Assembly: GCA_002505685.1 (NCBI GenBank)
Contig: DAVT01000139.1
Coordinates: forward strand, 1 to 12,400
Direction of reading: 5' to 3'
DNA: 12,400 nt
Origin: Euryarchaeota archaeon UBA501
GTDB lineage: Archaea; Thermoplasmatota; Poseidoniia; Poseidoniales; Thalassarchaeaceae
This document shows, in pieces, positions 6,907-12,400 of this stretch (positions are counted from its first letter, which is position 1; every line of letters begins with the position of its first letter). Below the pieces are notes generated by a model. It saw only the letters and a list, made by a program, of their open reading frames with translations, had not been told where the DNA came from and ran no database searches. Made by a program: the position numbers and the translations under genes.

Positions 6907-7701
6907 TTATTCTCCTTCGTCCCACGCTGCAATTTGTTCGGAAGTGGTTTCAATCTCGGCCATGGTGAATGCAAGTGCATCCATTTGGTTCATGACATCT
7001 GAAGCCACCCCGCCTTCACGTTCGCTTCGAAGGTGCAGCCTTGGTGGCGGCCGTTCAGCAGTCTCTGGGATGCGGACAAATAATCGATATTTTCTCGAGT
7101 GTCGCATGAAATGTACGATTCGAGATGGAGAAGTGAAGAGGAAAGTAACGCCTCGAACCAAACGATCGAATCCGACCGCTATTTGGGTGCGTAGTGGTAA
7201 AGCAGCAAAATCTGATTTCCACAACCAAAGGCGTGACGCACGACGTTTTCGAGGTATCAACGTGAAACCCCCACCAGCCAGTGCTGCACCCATGGCAGCA
7301 TCACGCGTGAAGGAGATAAGGGGTCCGCGAACAATTTGCGGGCCTGTTAACTCAAGCGCGGCATTACTCAAATCGACCTGCCCACCCAATGGTGTACCAT
7401 GCAATACAGGGTCTTGCCGCCAACGTTCCCATGCTTGATGGACAATTTGGTGAGAAAACCCGTTACCTCGTAGTTTGGGTTCAACAATCACGGTGGCCAA
7501 TTCAATTGCCCCACCTATACGGCGCAACTCTGCATAACCTGCAATTTCTCCATCATCGAGGATGATGATTCGAGGGGTAAGGGGACCTTTGCGACTTTCC
7601 TTTGTGACCCCCCGACTCGGTCGTAAATCAGGTTCGGTTTTCAATAACGCATCCAACCAAATGGCGATTCGCTCATCTTCATTCAACCAATTCCTCTCCA
7701 T
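6907..7701 (-). CDS. GNAT-family N-acetyltransferase-like protein
   Basis: A 264-residue protein from ATG 7701 (MERNWLNEDERIAIWLDALL). The N-terminal half looks like a GNAT domain: RIIILDDGEIAGYAELRRI (strands 2-3), then motif A, ELATVIVEPKLRGNGFSHQIVHQAWERW (about residues 68-94), with the R-G-N-G-F version of the acetyl-CoA pyrophosphate loop. The C-terminal ~120 residues include a Gly/Ala-rich strip (FTRDAAMGAALAGGGFTLI), a basic segment and an amphipathic stretch (RTQIAVGFDRLVRGVTFLF) that I cannot assign. The tail is acidic. Its start overlaps the end of the upstream GNAT gene by 23 bases, so the two form one transcription unit. A 13-residue longer start at 7740 lacks support. The substrate is unknown. 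Confidence 0.75.
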   Translation of the reverse strand: MERNWLNEDERIAIWLDALLKTEPDLRPSRGVTKESRKGPLTPRIIILDDGEIAGYAELRRIGGAIELATVIVEPKLRGNGFSHQIVHQAWERWRQDPVLHGTPLGGQVDLSNAALELTGPQIVRGPLISFTRDAAMGAALAGGGFTLIPRKRRASRLWLWKSDFAALPLRTQIAVGFDRLVRGVTFLFTSPSRIVHFMRHSRKYRLFVRIPETAERPPPRLHLRSEREGGVASDVMNQMDALAFTMAEIETTSEQIAAWDEGE

Positions 7702-8239
7702 CAAGCATTTTCCACATCGAGTAATGGGGTCCAATCCCACTCACATCGTACCTTTCACCAAATTGAATCCAACTCTCTGAAGCATACATCGGAATGGCCT
7801 CAATTCGTGCTTGAAGCCAACCACTCTTCGCTCCCCAATGACTGATTGCTGCCGCCTCTAGAGCGATGACTAAACCACTCGCAAGGCCTTGACGCCGCCA
7901 TCCTTCACGCGTCCCCATTTGCCGGATTTGTACGGCTGGCCGCAAATCATCATCTCCATTTGCAAGTGGAGTAAACGCTGGACAAACCGCAGCATCAGGC
8001 CCTGCATGATCAGATTGTGCACCATCTGAGCTGTCAGGAATTCTGTGGATACGTCCAACAGCGACAACCTCTCCTTCGCTGGTTTCCCACCAAGCATGGA
8101 TGGCCTCACTATCATCCTGCAATCTCTCTGCTCCAACGGGGAAACCCAAAGGCTCTCTCAAGCATGAATACCTACATTCGTAGTAGGCATCGGATAGATC
8201 GCAATTTGGGAGGCCGACTACAAGTTCCAGACTCGCCAC
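7679..8239 (-). CDS. GNAT-family N-acetyltransferase
   Basis: A 186-residue GNAT domain, typical length. The N-terminus (YYECRYSCLREPLGFPVGAE...DDSEAIHAWWE) matches the opening of GNAT proteins that begin with 'R...LR.PLG...G', followed by the strand GEVVAVGRIHRI. Motif A is VQIRQMGTREGWRRQGLASGLVIALEAAA (about residues 103-131), with R-R-Q-G-L-A as the acetyl-CoA pyrophosphate loop. Motif B is GWLQARIEAIPMYASESWIQFGERYDVSGIGPHYSMWK, ending in the usual family pattern. These enzymes transfer an acetyl group from acetyl-CoA to an amine; the acceptor is unknown. The start is GTG 8239 with GAGAGG just upstream on the minus strand. The gene diverges from the ubiquitin-like cluster. Confidence 0.85.
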   Translation of the reverse strand: MASLELVVGLPNCDLSDAYYECRYSCLREPLGFPVGAERLQDDSEAIHAWWETSEGEVVAVGRIHRIPDSSDGAQSDHAGPDAAVCPAFTPLANGDDDLRPAVQIRQMGTREGWRRQGLASGLVIALEAAAISHWGAKSGWLQARIEAIPMYASESWIQFGERYDVSGIGPHYSMWKMLDGEELVE

Positions 8240-8414
8240 ACCCTCTCTGATGTATTCGCATTTGAAAAGTCTGTGAATCCTAATTCCGACTCACAACCCT
8301 GCAAAATTGATGCCTGAGCCCGTGGCTTCAAATACCCCCGATGTCGCATTTCGCTGGCCGCACTTACAAGTTTGAAAATTGGGGCTAAACGCCGACCATC
8401 TGGGAGAGATAAAT
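8240..8414. promoter_or_regulatory. Divergent intergenic region upstream of the ubiquitin-like cluster
   Basis: These 175 bases hold no convincing gene. They must contain the promoters for the leftward acetyltransferases and the rightward ubiquitin-like cluster. TTTGAAAA occurs twice (8261-8268 and 8371-8378), each within about 25-45 bases of one of the two starts, and could be part of weak TATA-like elements. GGGAGAGAT (8402-8410) just before ATG 8415 is a reasonable ribosome binding site. No long inverted repeat was seen. Confidence 0.35.
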
Positions 8415-9443
8415 ATGAATTCAAATCGGGTTAAGTGTGATTCTTGCCATCTACTTCAGCCTGATACTAGGTTAATCAAATTGGGAATCAATGTCCCTGT
8501 TTGTCGCCACTGCTATCATTGGGCTCGCTCCTCAATTGCTAGAACTCGCAACGTCCCAAATTGGGTGAGGCCCGATTCGAAATTTAGCCAAGATGACATA
8601 AGTAAACTACGGGAGAAATATGCCAGAAGAACTCGCCATCATAGGATGCTTCACCGCCAACTCCGGTTACAGTATTCAGGCCCCTTGAACGATCGAGATT
8701 GGAGTGTAATGTTGTCAAGTTTAGAACTAGCCGAGTCTAACTATCCGATACCACTGCCCGACATCAACCCACAAACAGTGGACAGGAAGATGGCCGACCT
8801 GAAAAGGGCAGGAATCGCTTACACGCCTCAAAACCCAAACATTCGCGAACACATCGCTCATATTCTACAGGGGACTTTTGGCCCCGAGAATAGCCGCTTG
8901 TTTGTGACCGTGATTTTCCTGTGGTTGGTTTCTGAAGAGGATTATCTGGGGCGAGATCCAGAAGCATGGGCCAAATCGTTCCAATTACTCTTCGAAGTGA
9001 TGCAAGACCTAGGGGATCGAGCCTATTTCGCAAACGGTTCTCTTGAAGTCATCGGCAGCTCGGGAAATACCTACCGTATCCAACCAAAAGCAAGCGCACC
9101 CTATTTCCACGTCGCGCACCAAAAGGATGAGCAGTATCAACACATCTGCATCGACCCACTTCGCGCTCGAAGCGTAGTATTTGGCGACATCCTTGTGACA
9201 CTCGTTCTATCGCTATATGATGACCAAACATCAGCCCGCCATATCGACACACTTGCTCGTCATGTGTTCGGTGGACCAACACGCAGACGAATCACAGATG
9301 TTCAGCAACTTTGGAGACGGGCATTGGGTAACATGCCCAATCAGGAAATGGACCCAAACGCAGTATTCCAGCAATGGCGAGACGTAATTGATCGATTCCA
9401 AACCAATCTCGCAGATTGGTCTGATGAGGAGGGTGAAGAATGA
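8415..9443 (+). CDS. Zinc-ribbon-like protein opening the ubiquitin-like cluster
   Basis: A 342-residue protein from ATG 8415, chosen because GGGAGAGAT lies just upstream and the Cys motif follows directly; TTG 8379 would add 12 residues. Residues 8-33 show C-x2-C-x18-C-x2-C (CDSC...VCRHCYHW), a single zinc ribbon or treble-clef-type module. A basic helical stretch follows (KLREKYARRTRHHRMLHRQLRLQ, about residues 61-85), then a mostly helical middle (including RLFVTVIFLWLV), and a late module SLEVIGSSGNTYRIQP...QHICIDPL...GDILVTLVLSLYDD containing the only other cysteine, Cys245. The last ~70 residues are helical and acidic at the end. I do not recognise the whole family. Its position before a ubiquitin-like gene, an E1-like gene and a JAMM gene suggests carrier, ligase, adaptor or target; the ICID cysteine loosely recalls the E2 active-site context, but this is weak. 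Confidence 0.75.
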   Translation: MNSNRVKCDSCHLLQPDTRLIKLGINVPVCRHCYHWARSSIARTRNVPNWVRPDSKFSQDDISKLREKYARRTRHHRMLHRQLRLQYSGPLNDRDWSVMLSSLELAESNYPIPLPDINPQTVDRKMADLKRAGIAYTPQNPNIREHIAHILQGTFGPENSRLFVTVIFLWLVSEEDYLGRDPEAWAKSFQLLFEVMQDLGDRAYFANGSLEVIGSSGNTYRIQPKASAPYFHVAHQKDEQYQHICIDPLRARSVVFGDILVTLVLSLYDDQTSARHIDTLARHVFGGPTRRRITDVQQLWRRALGNMPNQEMDPNAVFQQWRDVIDRFQTNLADWSDEEGEE

Positions 9444-9465
9444 CAATCACACCTTCCCTACACTG

Positions 9466-9496
9466 CCGGTATTACCGGACTCGGCTCGTAGACGAG
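9466..9496 (+). promoter_or_regulatory. Two adjacent short inverted repeats upstream of the ubiquitin-like gene
   Basis: CCGGTA-T-TACCGG (9466-9478) and CTCGT-AG-ACGAG (9485-9496) lie one after the other in the 73-base gap between the zinc-ribbon gene and the ubiquitin-like gene. They end nine bases before the ribosome binding site. They could be operators for an internal promoter or small hairpins that insulate the site. Confidence 0.4.
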
Positions 9497-9504
9497 TGTC
9501 AAAT

Positions 9505-9510
9505 GGAGGT
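9505..9510 (+). promoter_or_regulatory. Strong ribosome binding site of the ubiquitin-like gene
   Basis: GGAGGT, six bases before ATG 9517, is close to a perfect anti-16S complement. It decides the start of the 70-residue protein against the in-frame upstream ATG at 9388, which lies inside the preceding gene and has no such site. Confidence 0.75.
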
Positions 9511-9516
9511 ATTTTG

Positions 9517-9729
9517 ATGGAACACAAGATTTCTGTTCAGATTGCTGACAAGACCGGGCACACTCAGTTGATGTTGAGCCCAGCCGAAACGGTTGAGGCT
9601 ATTCAGCAAAACTCGAGTGCATGGATTTACGCTGATAACAAATTGGTTCAACCAAGCATGGTGGATGAGGAAAACCTCACCACAGTTTCGAGCGTACGAA
9701 TTCTGCCAGGTTTAGTTGGTGGTTACTGA
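9517..9729 (+). CDS. Ubiquitin-like beta-grasp protein ending in Gly-Gly-Tyr
   Basis: A 70-residue small protein. The predicted order is strand (KISVQIADKTG), strand (HTQLMLSPAE), helix (ETVEAIQQN), strand (SAWIYADNKLVQP), and a last strand SVRILPGLVGGY. This order and length fit the ubiquitin/MoaD/ThiS beta-grasp fold, and the C-terminal hydrophobic strand plus Gly-Gly is the hallmark of proteins that an E1-like enzyme adenylates. A single Tyr follows the Gly-Gly, so it would need trimming before activation, as for eukaryotic ubiquitin precursors. The adjacent E1-like and JAMM genes strongly support the assignment. There is no Cys. It could be a protein modifier (SAMP/ubiquitin-like) or a sulfur carrier; the sequence cannot decide. 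The fold is inferred by eye, not modelled. Confidence 0.82.
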   Translation: MEHKISVQIADKTGHTQLMLSPAETVEAIQQNSSAWIYADNKLVQPSMVDEENLTTVSSVRILPGLVGGY

Positions 9730-9766
9730 ACAACACAAACCCAGCCATTTTTGGCACACGATAACA

Positions 9767-9797
9767 GGTGTCACCCGTCCGCTGGGCGGGTGACACC
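9767..9797 (+). promoter_or_regulatory. Strong hairpin between the ubiquitin-like and E1-like genes
   Basis: GGTGTCACCCGTCC (9767-9780), loop GCT (9781-9783) and GGGCGGGTGACACC (9784-9797) form a 14-bp stem with one T-G wobble; the outer 11 pairs are perfect. It starts 37 bases after the modifier stop and ends 12 bases before the next ribosome binding site. No T-run follows, so it is not a classical intrinsic terminator. It could stabilise or process the upstream mRNA, partly stop transcription, or be a protein-binding dyad. Confidence 0.85.
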
Positions 9798-9809
9798 GCC
9801 CTATGAACT

Positions 9810-9815
9810 AGGAGG
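9810..9815 (+). promoter_or_regulatory. Ribosome binding site of the E1-like gene
   Basis: AGGAGG eight bases before ATG 9824. It supports ATG 9824 rather than the adjacent TTG 9821. The sequence before the start (TTTGATGGA) resembles that of the modifier gene (TTTTGATGGA). Confidence 0.7.
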
Positions 9816-9823
9816 AACATTTG

Positions 9824-10480
9824 ATGGACAGCAAATCGATATTGATTATAGGAGCCGGAGGTATCGGCGGACTTTTGTTCGATTTTATTTGCCGTTCAAT
9901 CGCCTTCAGTGACTCACCCAAAATTCGCCTAACAATCATGGATGGCGATATCGTAGAACAAAGAAATTTGCCACATCAGCGATTCTCTCATTCAGATATT
10001 GGTATCCACAAGGTCGAAGCACTCGTTCATCATATTCAGGGCGTAGGGAATTTGAAAAAACAAGGTGTAGAGATAAAGACAATCGCCTCAAATTTCACTC
10101 AACCTTCTCAATTACAACCCTATGATTTGGTCATCATTGCAGTGGACCGTGAAGAGCCTCGTAAGATGGTGCATGCAAATGCGGAACAGTGGTTGGATTT
10201 ACGTGCACGGGGAGATGGATTTGTGATGTGGAGTCACCACGATGAAATTCAGGTTCTTGACAATCTTCCCAAATTACCCGCGGGTACATCAGCCAGTTGT
10301 CAATTAGAGGAGGCGATCGAATTAGGCAACATCCAGTTTGGTTTTGCCTTGGCCGCCGCTCATGGTGCTCAATGGGTTGTACAATGGCTACGGGGAAGTA
10401 ATACCCCTGCTGGGAAATTGTATTCAATCCATATGGGTGAATTTCTCTACCCTGACTCTTCTGTAGAGGTGATTGAATGA
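9824..10480 (+). CDS. E1/ThiF/MoeB-like adenylating enzyme
   Basis: A 218-residue single-domain E1-like protein. The nucleotide-binding loop is ILIIGAGGIGG (residues 6-16); the ATP-ribose region is TIMDGDIVEQRNL (Asp40, Asp42, Asn48); then HQRFSHSDIGIHKVEAL with the conserved D-I-G-x-x-K (Lys63); and DLVIIAVDREEPRK with Asp108, the Mg/ATP aspartate position. These are the core steps for adenylating a Gly-Gly C-terminus. The usual NLxRQ reads NLPHQ here, so the canonical Arg is His51, with Arg53 nearby. There are no CxxC zinc pairs and no rhodanese domain, unlike MoeB/Uba4. The only cysteines are Cys23 and Cys159 (TSASCQLEEA); Cys159 is the candidate thioester residue, in a context resembling PRTRC-type ThiF proteins. 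It overlaps the JAMM gene (ATGA). Confidence 0.9.
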   Translation: MDSKSILIIGAGGIGGLLFDFICRSIAFSDSPKIRLTIMDGDIVEQRNLPHQRFSHSDIGIHKVEALVHHIQGVGNLKKQGVEIKTIASNFTQPSQLQPYDLVIIAVDREEPRKMVHANAEQWLDLRARGDGFVMWSHHDEIQVLDNLPKLPAGTSASCQLEEAIELGNIQFGFALAAAHGAQWVVQWLRGSNTPAGKLYSIHMGEFLYPDSSVEVIE

Positions 10481-11022
10481 GTTATTTTGAGAAACAAAAC
10501 CTCCAATCGAACAAACTAGTTCCCCAAGAACCCGTGCTGCCACGCCTCCATCCTACTCAGCAAATCAAAGATGCAGTTCAGTCAGGGGACTTACGCTCAG
10601 ATGCACTATTGCAGAGCTTCGCATATTTTGCAGTAGAAGGACATTGGTCTCGCGTTTGGCATCTCGCTGATGCACTAAAGCGAGAAGTGAGCATATTGTT
10701 TGATGCACAAGGTTGGATATGGGTGGATATAGGGACCATTGGCATGGTTCATGTTTCTCCGCCGATCGGCTCCGAACTCCCCCTTCGCCTTTGGGTGCAC
10801 ACCCATCCATGGAGCGCATACTGGTCAGATACAGACCGTCGCACCCTTGCTGGATTCTCGGGTGCACTTCAGGAGGCACTTGTATTGGGCCACGACCATC
10901 TTGTCCGTTCGATTGGGAGCGACCCGGAAACAAATCCAGTTGGCCGAAAACTGTCCTCTAATGGACCTTTGAGGTATTGGACCGATGAGGAGCCGATATC
11001 GTATAGGACATTCCGCGAATAG
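10477..11022 (+). CDS. JAB1/MPN/JAMM-like metalloprotease
   Basis: A 181-residue protein whose ATG overlaps the E1-like stop (ATGA), a sign of translational coupling. The C-terminal half carries a JAMM-type motif, WVHTHPWSAYWSDTD, giving zinc ligands His108, His110 and Asp120 with Ser117. The spacing between the second His and Asp is one residue shorter than in textbook JAMM (HxH...SxxD). The catalytic Glu is probably Glu70 (REVSILFDAQGW) or Glu54; this choice is uncertain. The N-terminal ~55 residues are a polar extension. JAMM proteases cut after the Gly-Gly of ubiquitin-like proteins, so the likely jobs are removal of the Tyr from the neighbouring modifier, or deconjugation. No signal peptide or membrane segment is seen. 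Confidence 0.8.
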   Translation: MSYFEKQNLQSNKLVPQEPVLPRLHPTQQIKDAVQSGDLRSDALLQSFAYFAVEGHWSRVWHLADALKREVSILFDAQGWIWVDIGTIGMVHVSPPIGSELPLRLWVHTHPWSAYWSDTDRRTLAGFSGALQEALVLGHDHLVRSIGSDPETNPVGRKLSSNGPLRYWTDEEPISYRTFRE

Positions 11023-11040
11023 TTACATGGTCCCTGAAAA

Positions 11041-12400
11041 TTAGGAGCAACCTGTCGTTGCACCACAACTGTTGCACTTGAGACAAGTACCATTGCGAAC
11101 CATTTGACTACCGCCACATTCGGCGCAAATGTCACCGGTAAATCCAGCCTCTCGTGCCTGTTGTCGCATGGTTGACTCGGGATCCACGTCCAATGTCATC
11201 TGTACGTTACGACTCTCGCCCTGATTCCGTGCAACTCCATCTTCTGTAATTTCTGGGCGGCTGATTGAGGTGACTTCCAAATCTTCCTCACTCACGTGAG
11301 CCAAATCGTTGCGACCGAGATAATCGATGGCCAGTTCACGGAAGATGTAGTCAACCAAACTTGTTGCCATCTTGACTCGGTTAGAACCGCCGGTGACCAT
11401 TCCACTGGGTTCGAACTTCTGGAACGTGAAGCTCTTGACGAACGCGTCCAATGGAACACCATACTGCAGGCCAATGGAGACTGCAATCGCGAACTGGTTT
11501 AGCAGACTACGCCATGCTGCACCTTCCTTTGAAGTGGTGATCATGATTTCACCGAGGCGACCATCATCGTACTTGCTTGAGGTTAGGTAAACAGTGTGGC
11601 CACCGACGCTAGCCTTCATGGTTCGAGAATCCCGAACTGCCGGAAGTGGTTGGCGTGATGCGATGTAGTTGTGGACGAACGCTTCTGCGACCGGTGCCGC
11701 TTTTTCTTCAGGCAATGGTAGAATTTCAGCCACTTGCTTGACAGCCTTCTTCACCGTCACAATTTCTTCTTCCTCTTCTTCCTCAACCGATGACATATCG
11801 ACCAAGGAGTTCATCAGAGGCTGGGATAGTTTACTTCCATCTCGGTACACAGCGCATGCCTTGTTCATGGTTGAGTGTGACAAGTCATATGCAGCCCGTA
11901 CATCCTCAATCGTTGCACTGCTGGGCATATTGATGGTCTTCGAAATGGCTCCAGAAATGAATGGTTGTGCTGCAGCCATCATCAATACGTGCGCATCCCA
12001 ATCGATACATCGGGTTCCATTCTTACCGCCAGGTGTCGCACAGTCAAACACAGCCAAGTGCTCTGCTTTGAGGTGTGGCGCATTTTCGATCGATAGGTGA
12101 CCGAAAATGTGAGCATTCGCATCTTCAATCTCAGCGGCTGAGAATCCAATGTGGCCCAACGTGTCGAAGAACGGATTGTCACAATCCTCACTCGAAATTC
12201 CAAGAACACCTGTACAGAATTCTTCACCAAGAATATGGGGGGCAAACATCGAGCGCGCATCCCATACTGAATCGATATTGGCATGAATCTTTGCAAACTC
12301 ACCTTCGGAGAATCCAGCATTGCGTAGACGTTCTAGTGAGACGCTTTCACATCTCTCCAGAGATGCTGTACCCATGACGTGCTCTACAATCTCCTTGGCT
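11041..12400 (-). CDS. nrdJ: Adenosylcobalamin-dependent (class II) ribonucleotide reductase, C-terminal part
   Basis: The frame is open to the right edge, so the N-terminal catalytic portion is outside; the ATG at 12375 is internal. About 450 residues are visible. They include AAAQPFISGAISKTINMP and AVYRDGSKLSQPL, hallmark class II strands near the end of the barrel; a Glu-rich linker (about 11760-11785); SVGGHTVYLTSSKYDDGRLGEIMI; and AIAVSIGLQYGVPLDAFVKSFTFQKFEPSGMV, typical of the vitamin-B12-dependent RNR C-terminal domain. The tail has CAEC...CLKCNSC...C, a Cys-rich redox/zinc tail thought to pass electrons to the active site. The enzyme makes deoxyribonucleotides in the cytoplasm. The substrate-site cysteines lie outside the window. 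It converges on the JAMM gene with an 18-base gap. Confidence 0.95.
   Translation of the reverse strand, partial: AKEIVEHVMGTASLERCESVSLERLRNAGFSEGEFAKIHANIDSVWDARSMFAPHILGEEFCTGVLGISSEDCDNPFFDTLGHIGFSAAEIEDANAHIFGHLSIENAPHLKAEHLAVFDCATPGGKNGTRCIDWDAHVLMMAAAQPFISGAISKTINMPSSATIEDVRAAYDLSHSTMNKACAVYRDGSKLSQPLMNSLVDMSSVEEEEEEEIVTVKKAVKQVAEILPLPEEKAAPVAEAFVHNYIASRQPLPAVRDSRTMKASVGGHTVYLTSSKYDDGRLGEIMITTSKEGAAWRSLLNQFAIAVSIGLQYGVPLDAFVKSFTFQKFEPSGMVTGGSNRVKMATSLVDYIFRELAIDYLGRNDLAHVSEEDLEVTSISRPEITEDGVARNQGESRNVQMTLDVDPESTMRQQAREAGFTGDICAECGGSQMVRNGTCLKCNSCGATTGCS

Noticed and set aside
6857..7438. Plus-strand open frame of 193 codons starting inside the tRNA
   Set aside because: It starts in the tRNA-Cys and is the complement of the GNAT-like gene; Arg/Ser/Pro-rich shadow composition.
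8218..8424. Minus-strand 68-codon open frame in the divergent spacer
   Set aside because: It overlaps both flanking genes, has no ribosome site and no recognisable features.
9388..9516. Longer N-terminus for the ubiquitin-like protein from ATG 9388
   Set aside because: It overlaps the preceding gene, would add 43 residues without fold logic, and a strong GGAGGT sits right before ATG 9517.
9767..9797. Classical intrinsic terminator
   Set aside because: The stem is strong but no T-run follows; the next bases are GCCCTATGAAC. Recorded as a regulatory hairpin instead.
1..12400. CRISPR array, insertion sequence, integrase or attachment-site repeats
   Set aside because: No spaced direct repeats, transposase motifs or terminal inverted repeats were seen. 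The tRNA 3' end is not visibly duplicated elsewhere in the window, so there is no sign of a tRNA-integrated island here.

Overview
The window most likely comes from a planktonic archaeon. My best guess is a marine Euryarchaeota group II/III relative (Poseidoniia), but this is inference from gene content and style, not from a marker gene. The clues are a C-terminal piece of an adenosylcobalamin-dependent (class II) ribonucleotide reductase, a single-domain Lrp/AsnC regulator, an enolase of archaeal/bacterial length, a tRNA-Cys with encoded CCA, tightly packed genes of about average GC, and a four-gene ubiquitin-like cluster. No rRNA, insertion sequence, integrase or CRISPR array is visible.

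Layout. 1-3270 (+): a TPR-repeat protein that runs in from the left edge, a thioredoxin-fold protein with a CNHC motif, and a SAM-dependent methyltransferase whose start overlaps the preceding stop. 3271-3693 (-): an Lrp/AsnC regulator, with its stop directly against the methyltransferase stop. A divergent 118-base spacer with an AT-rich inverted repeat follows. 3812-5586 (+): an unrecognised 157-residue protein, then enolase. 5583-6728 (-): a class I/II PLP aminotransferase whose stop overlaps the enolase stop. 6830-6906 (+): tRNA-Cys(GCA). 6907-8239 (-): two overlapping genes for GNAT-type acetyltransferases; the stop of the second directly touches the tRNA 3' CCA. 8415-11022 (+): the accessory highlight. 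11041-12400 (-): the ribonucleotide reductase C-terminus, running off the right edge.

The highlight is the compact same-strand cluster 8415-11022. It holds (1) a 342-residue protein with an N-terminal CxxC...CxxC zinc-binding module and an unassigned C-terminal part; (2) a 70-residue beta-grasp-like protein ending in Gly-Gly-Tyr; (3) a 218-residue E1/ThiF-like adenylating enzyme; and (4) a 181-residue JAB1/MPN/JAMM metalloprotease-like protein, whose start overlaps the E1 stop (ATGA). A modifier, its activator and its peptidase together are the minimal parts of a ubiquitin-like conjugation or sulfur-carrier system. A plausible model is that the JAMM protein removes the terminal Tyr to expose Gly-Gly, the E1-like protein adenylates it, and the first protein acts as carrier, ligase or target. 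A 14-bp-stem hairpin lies between the modifier gene and the activator gene and could set different expression levels. Each part has known relatives (archaeal SAMP and Caldiarchaeum ubiquitin systems, bacterial PRTRC and Bil-type operons), but this combination with the first gene is not one I can name.
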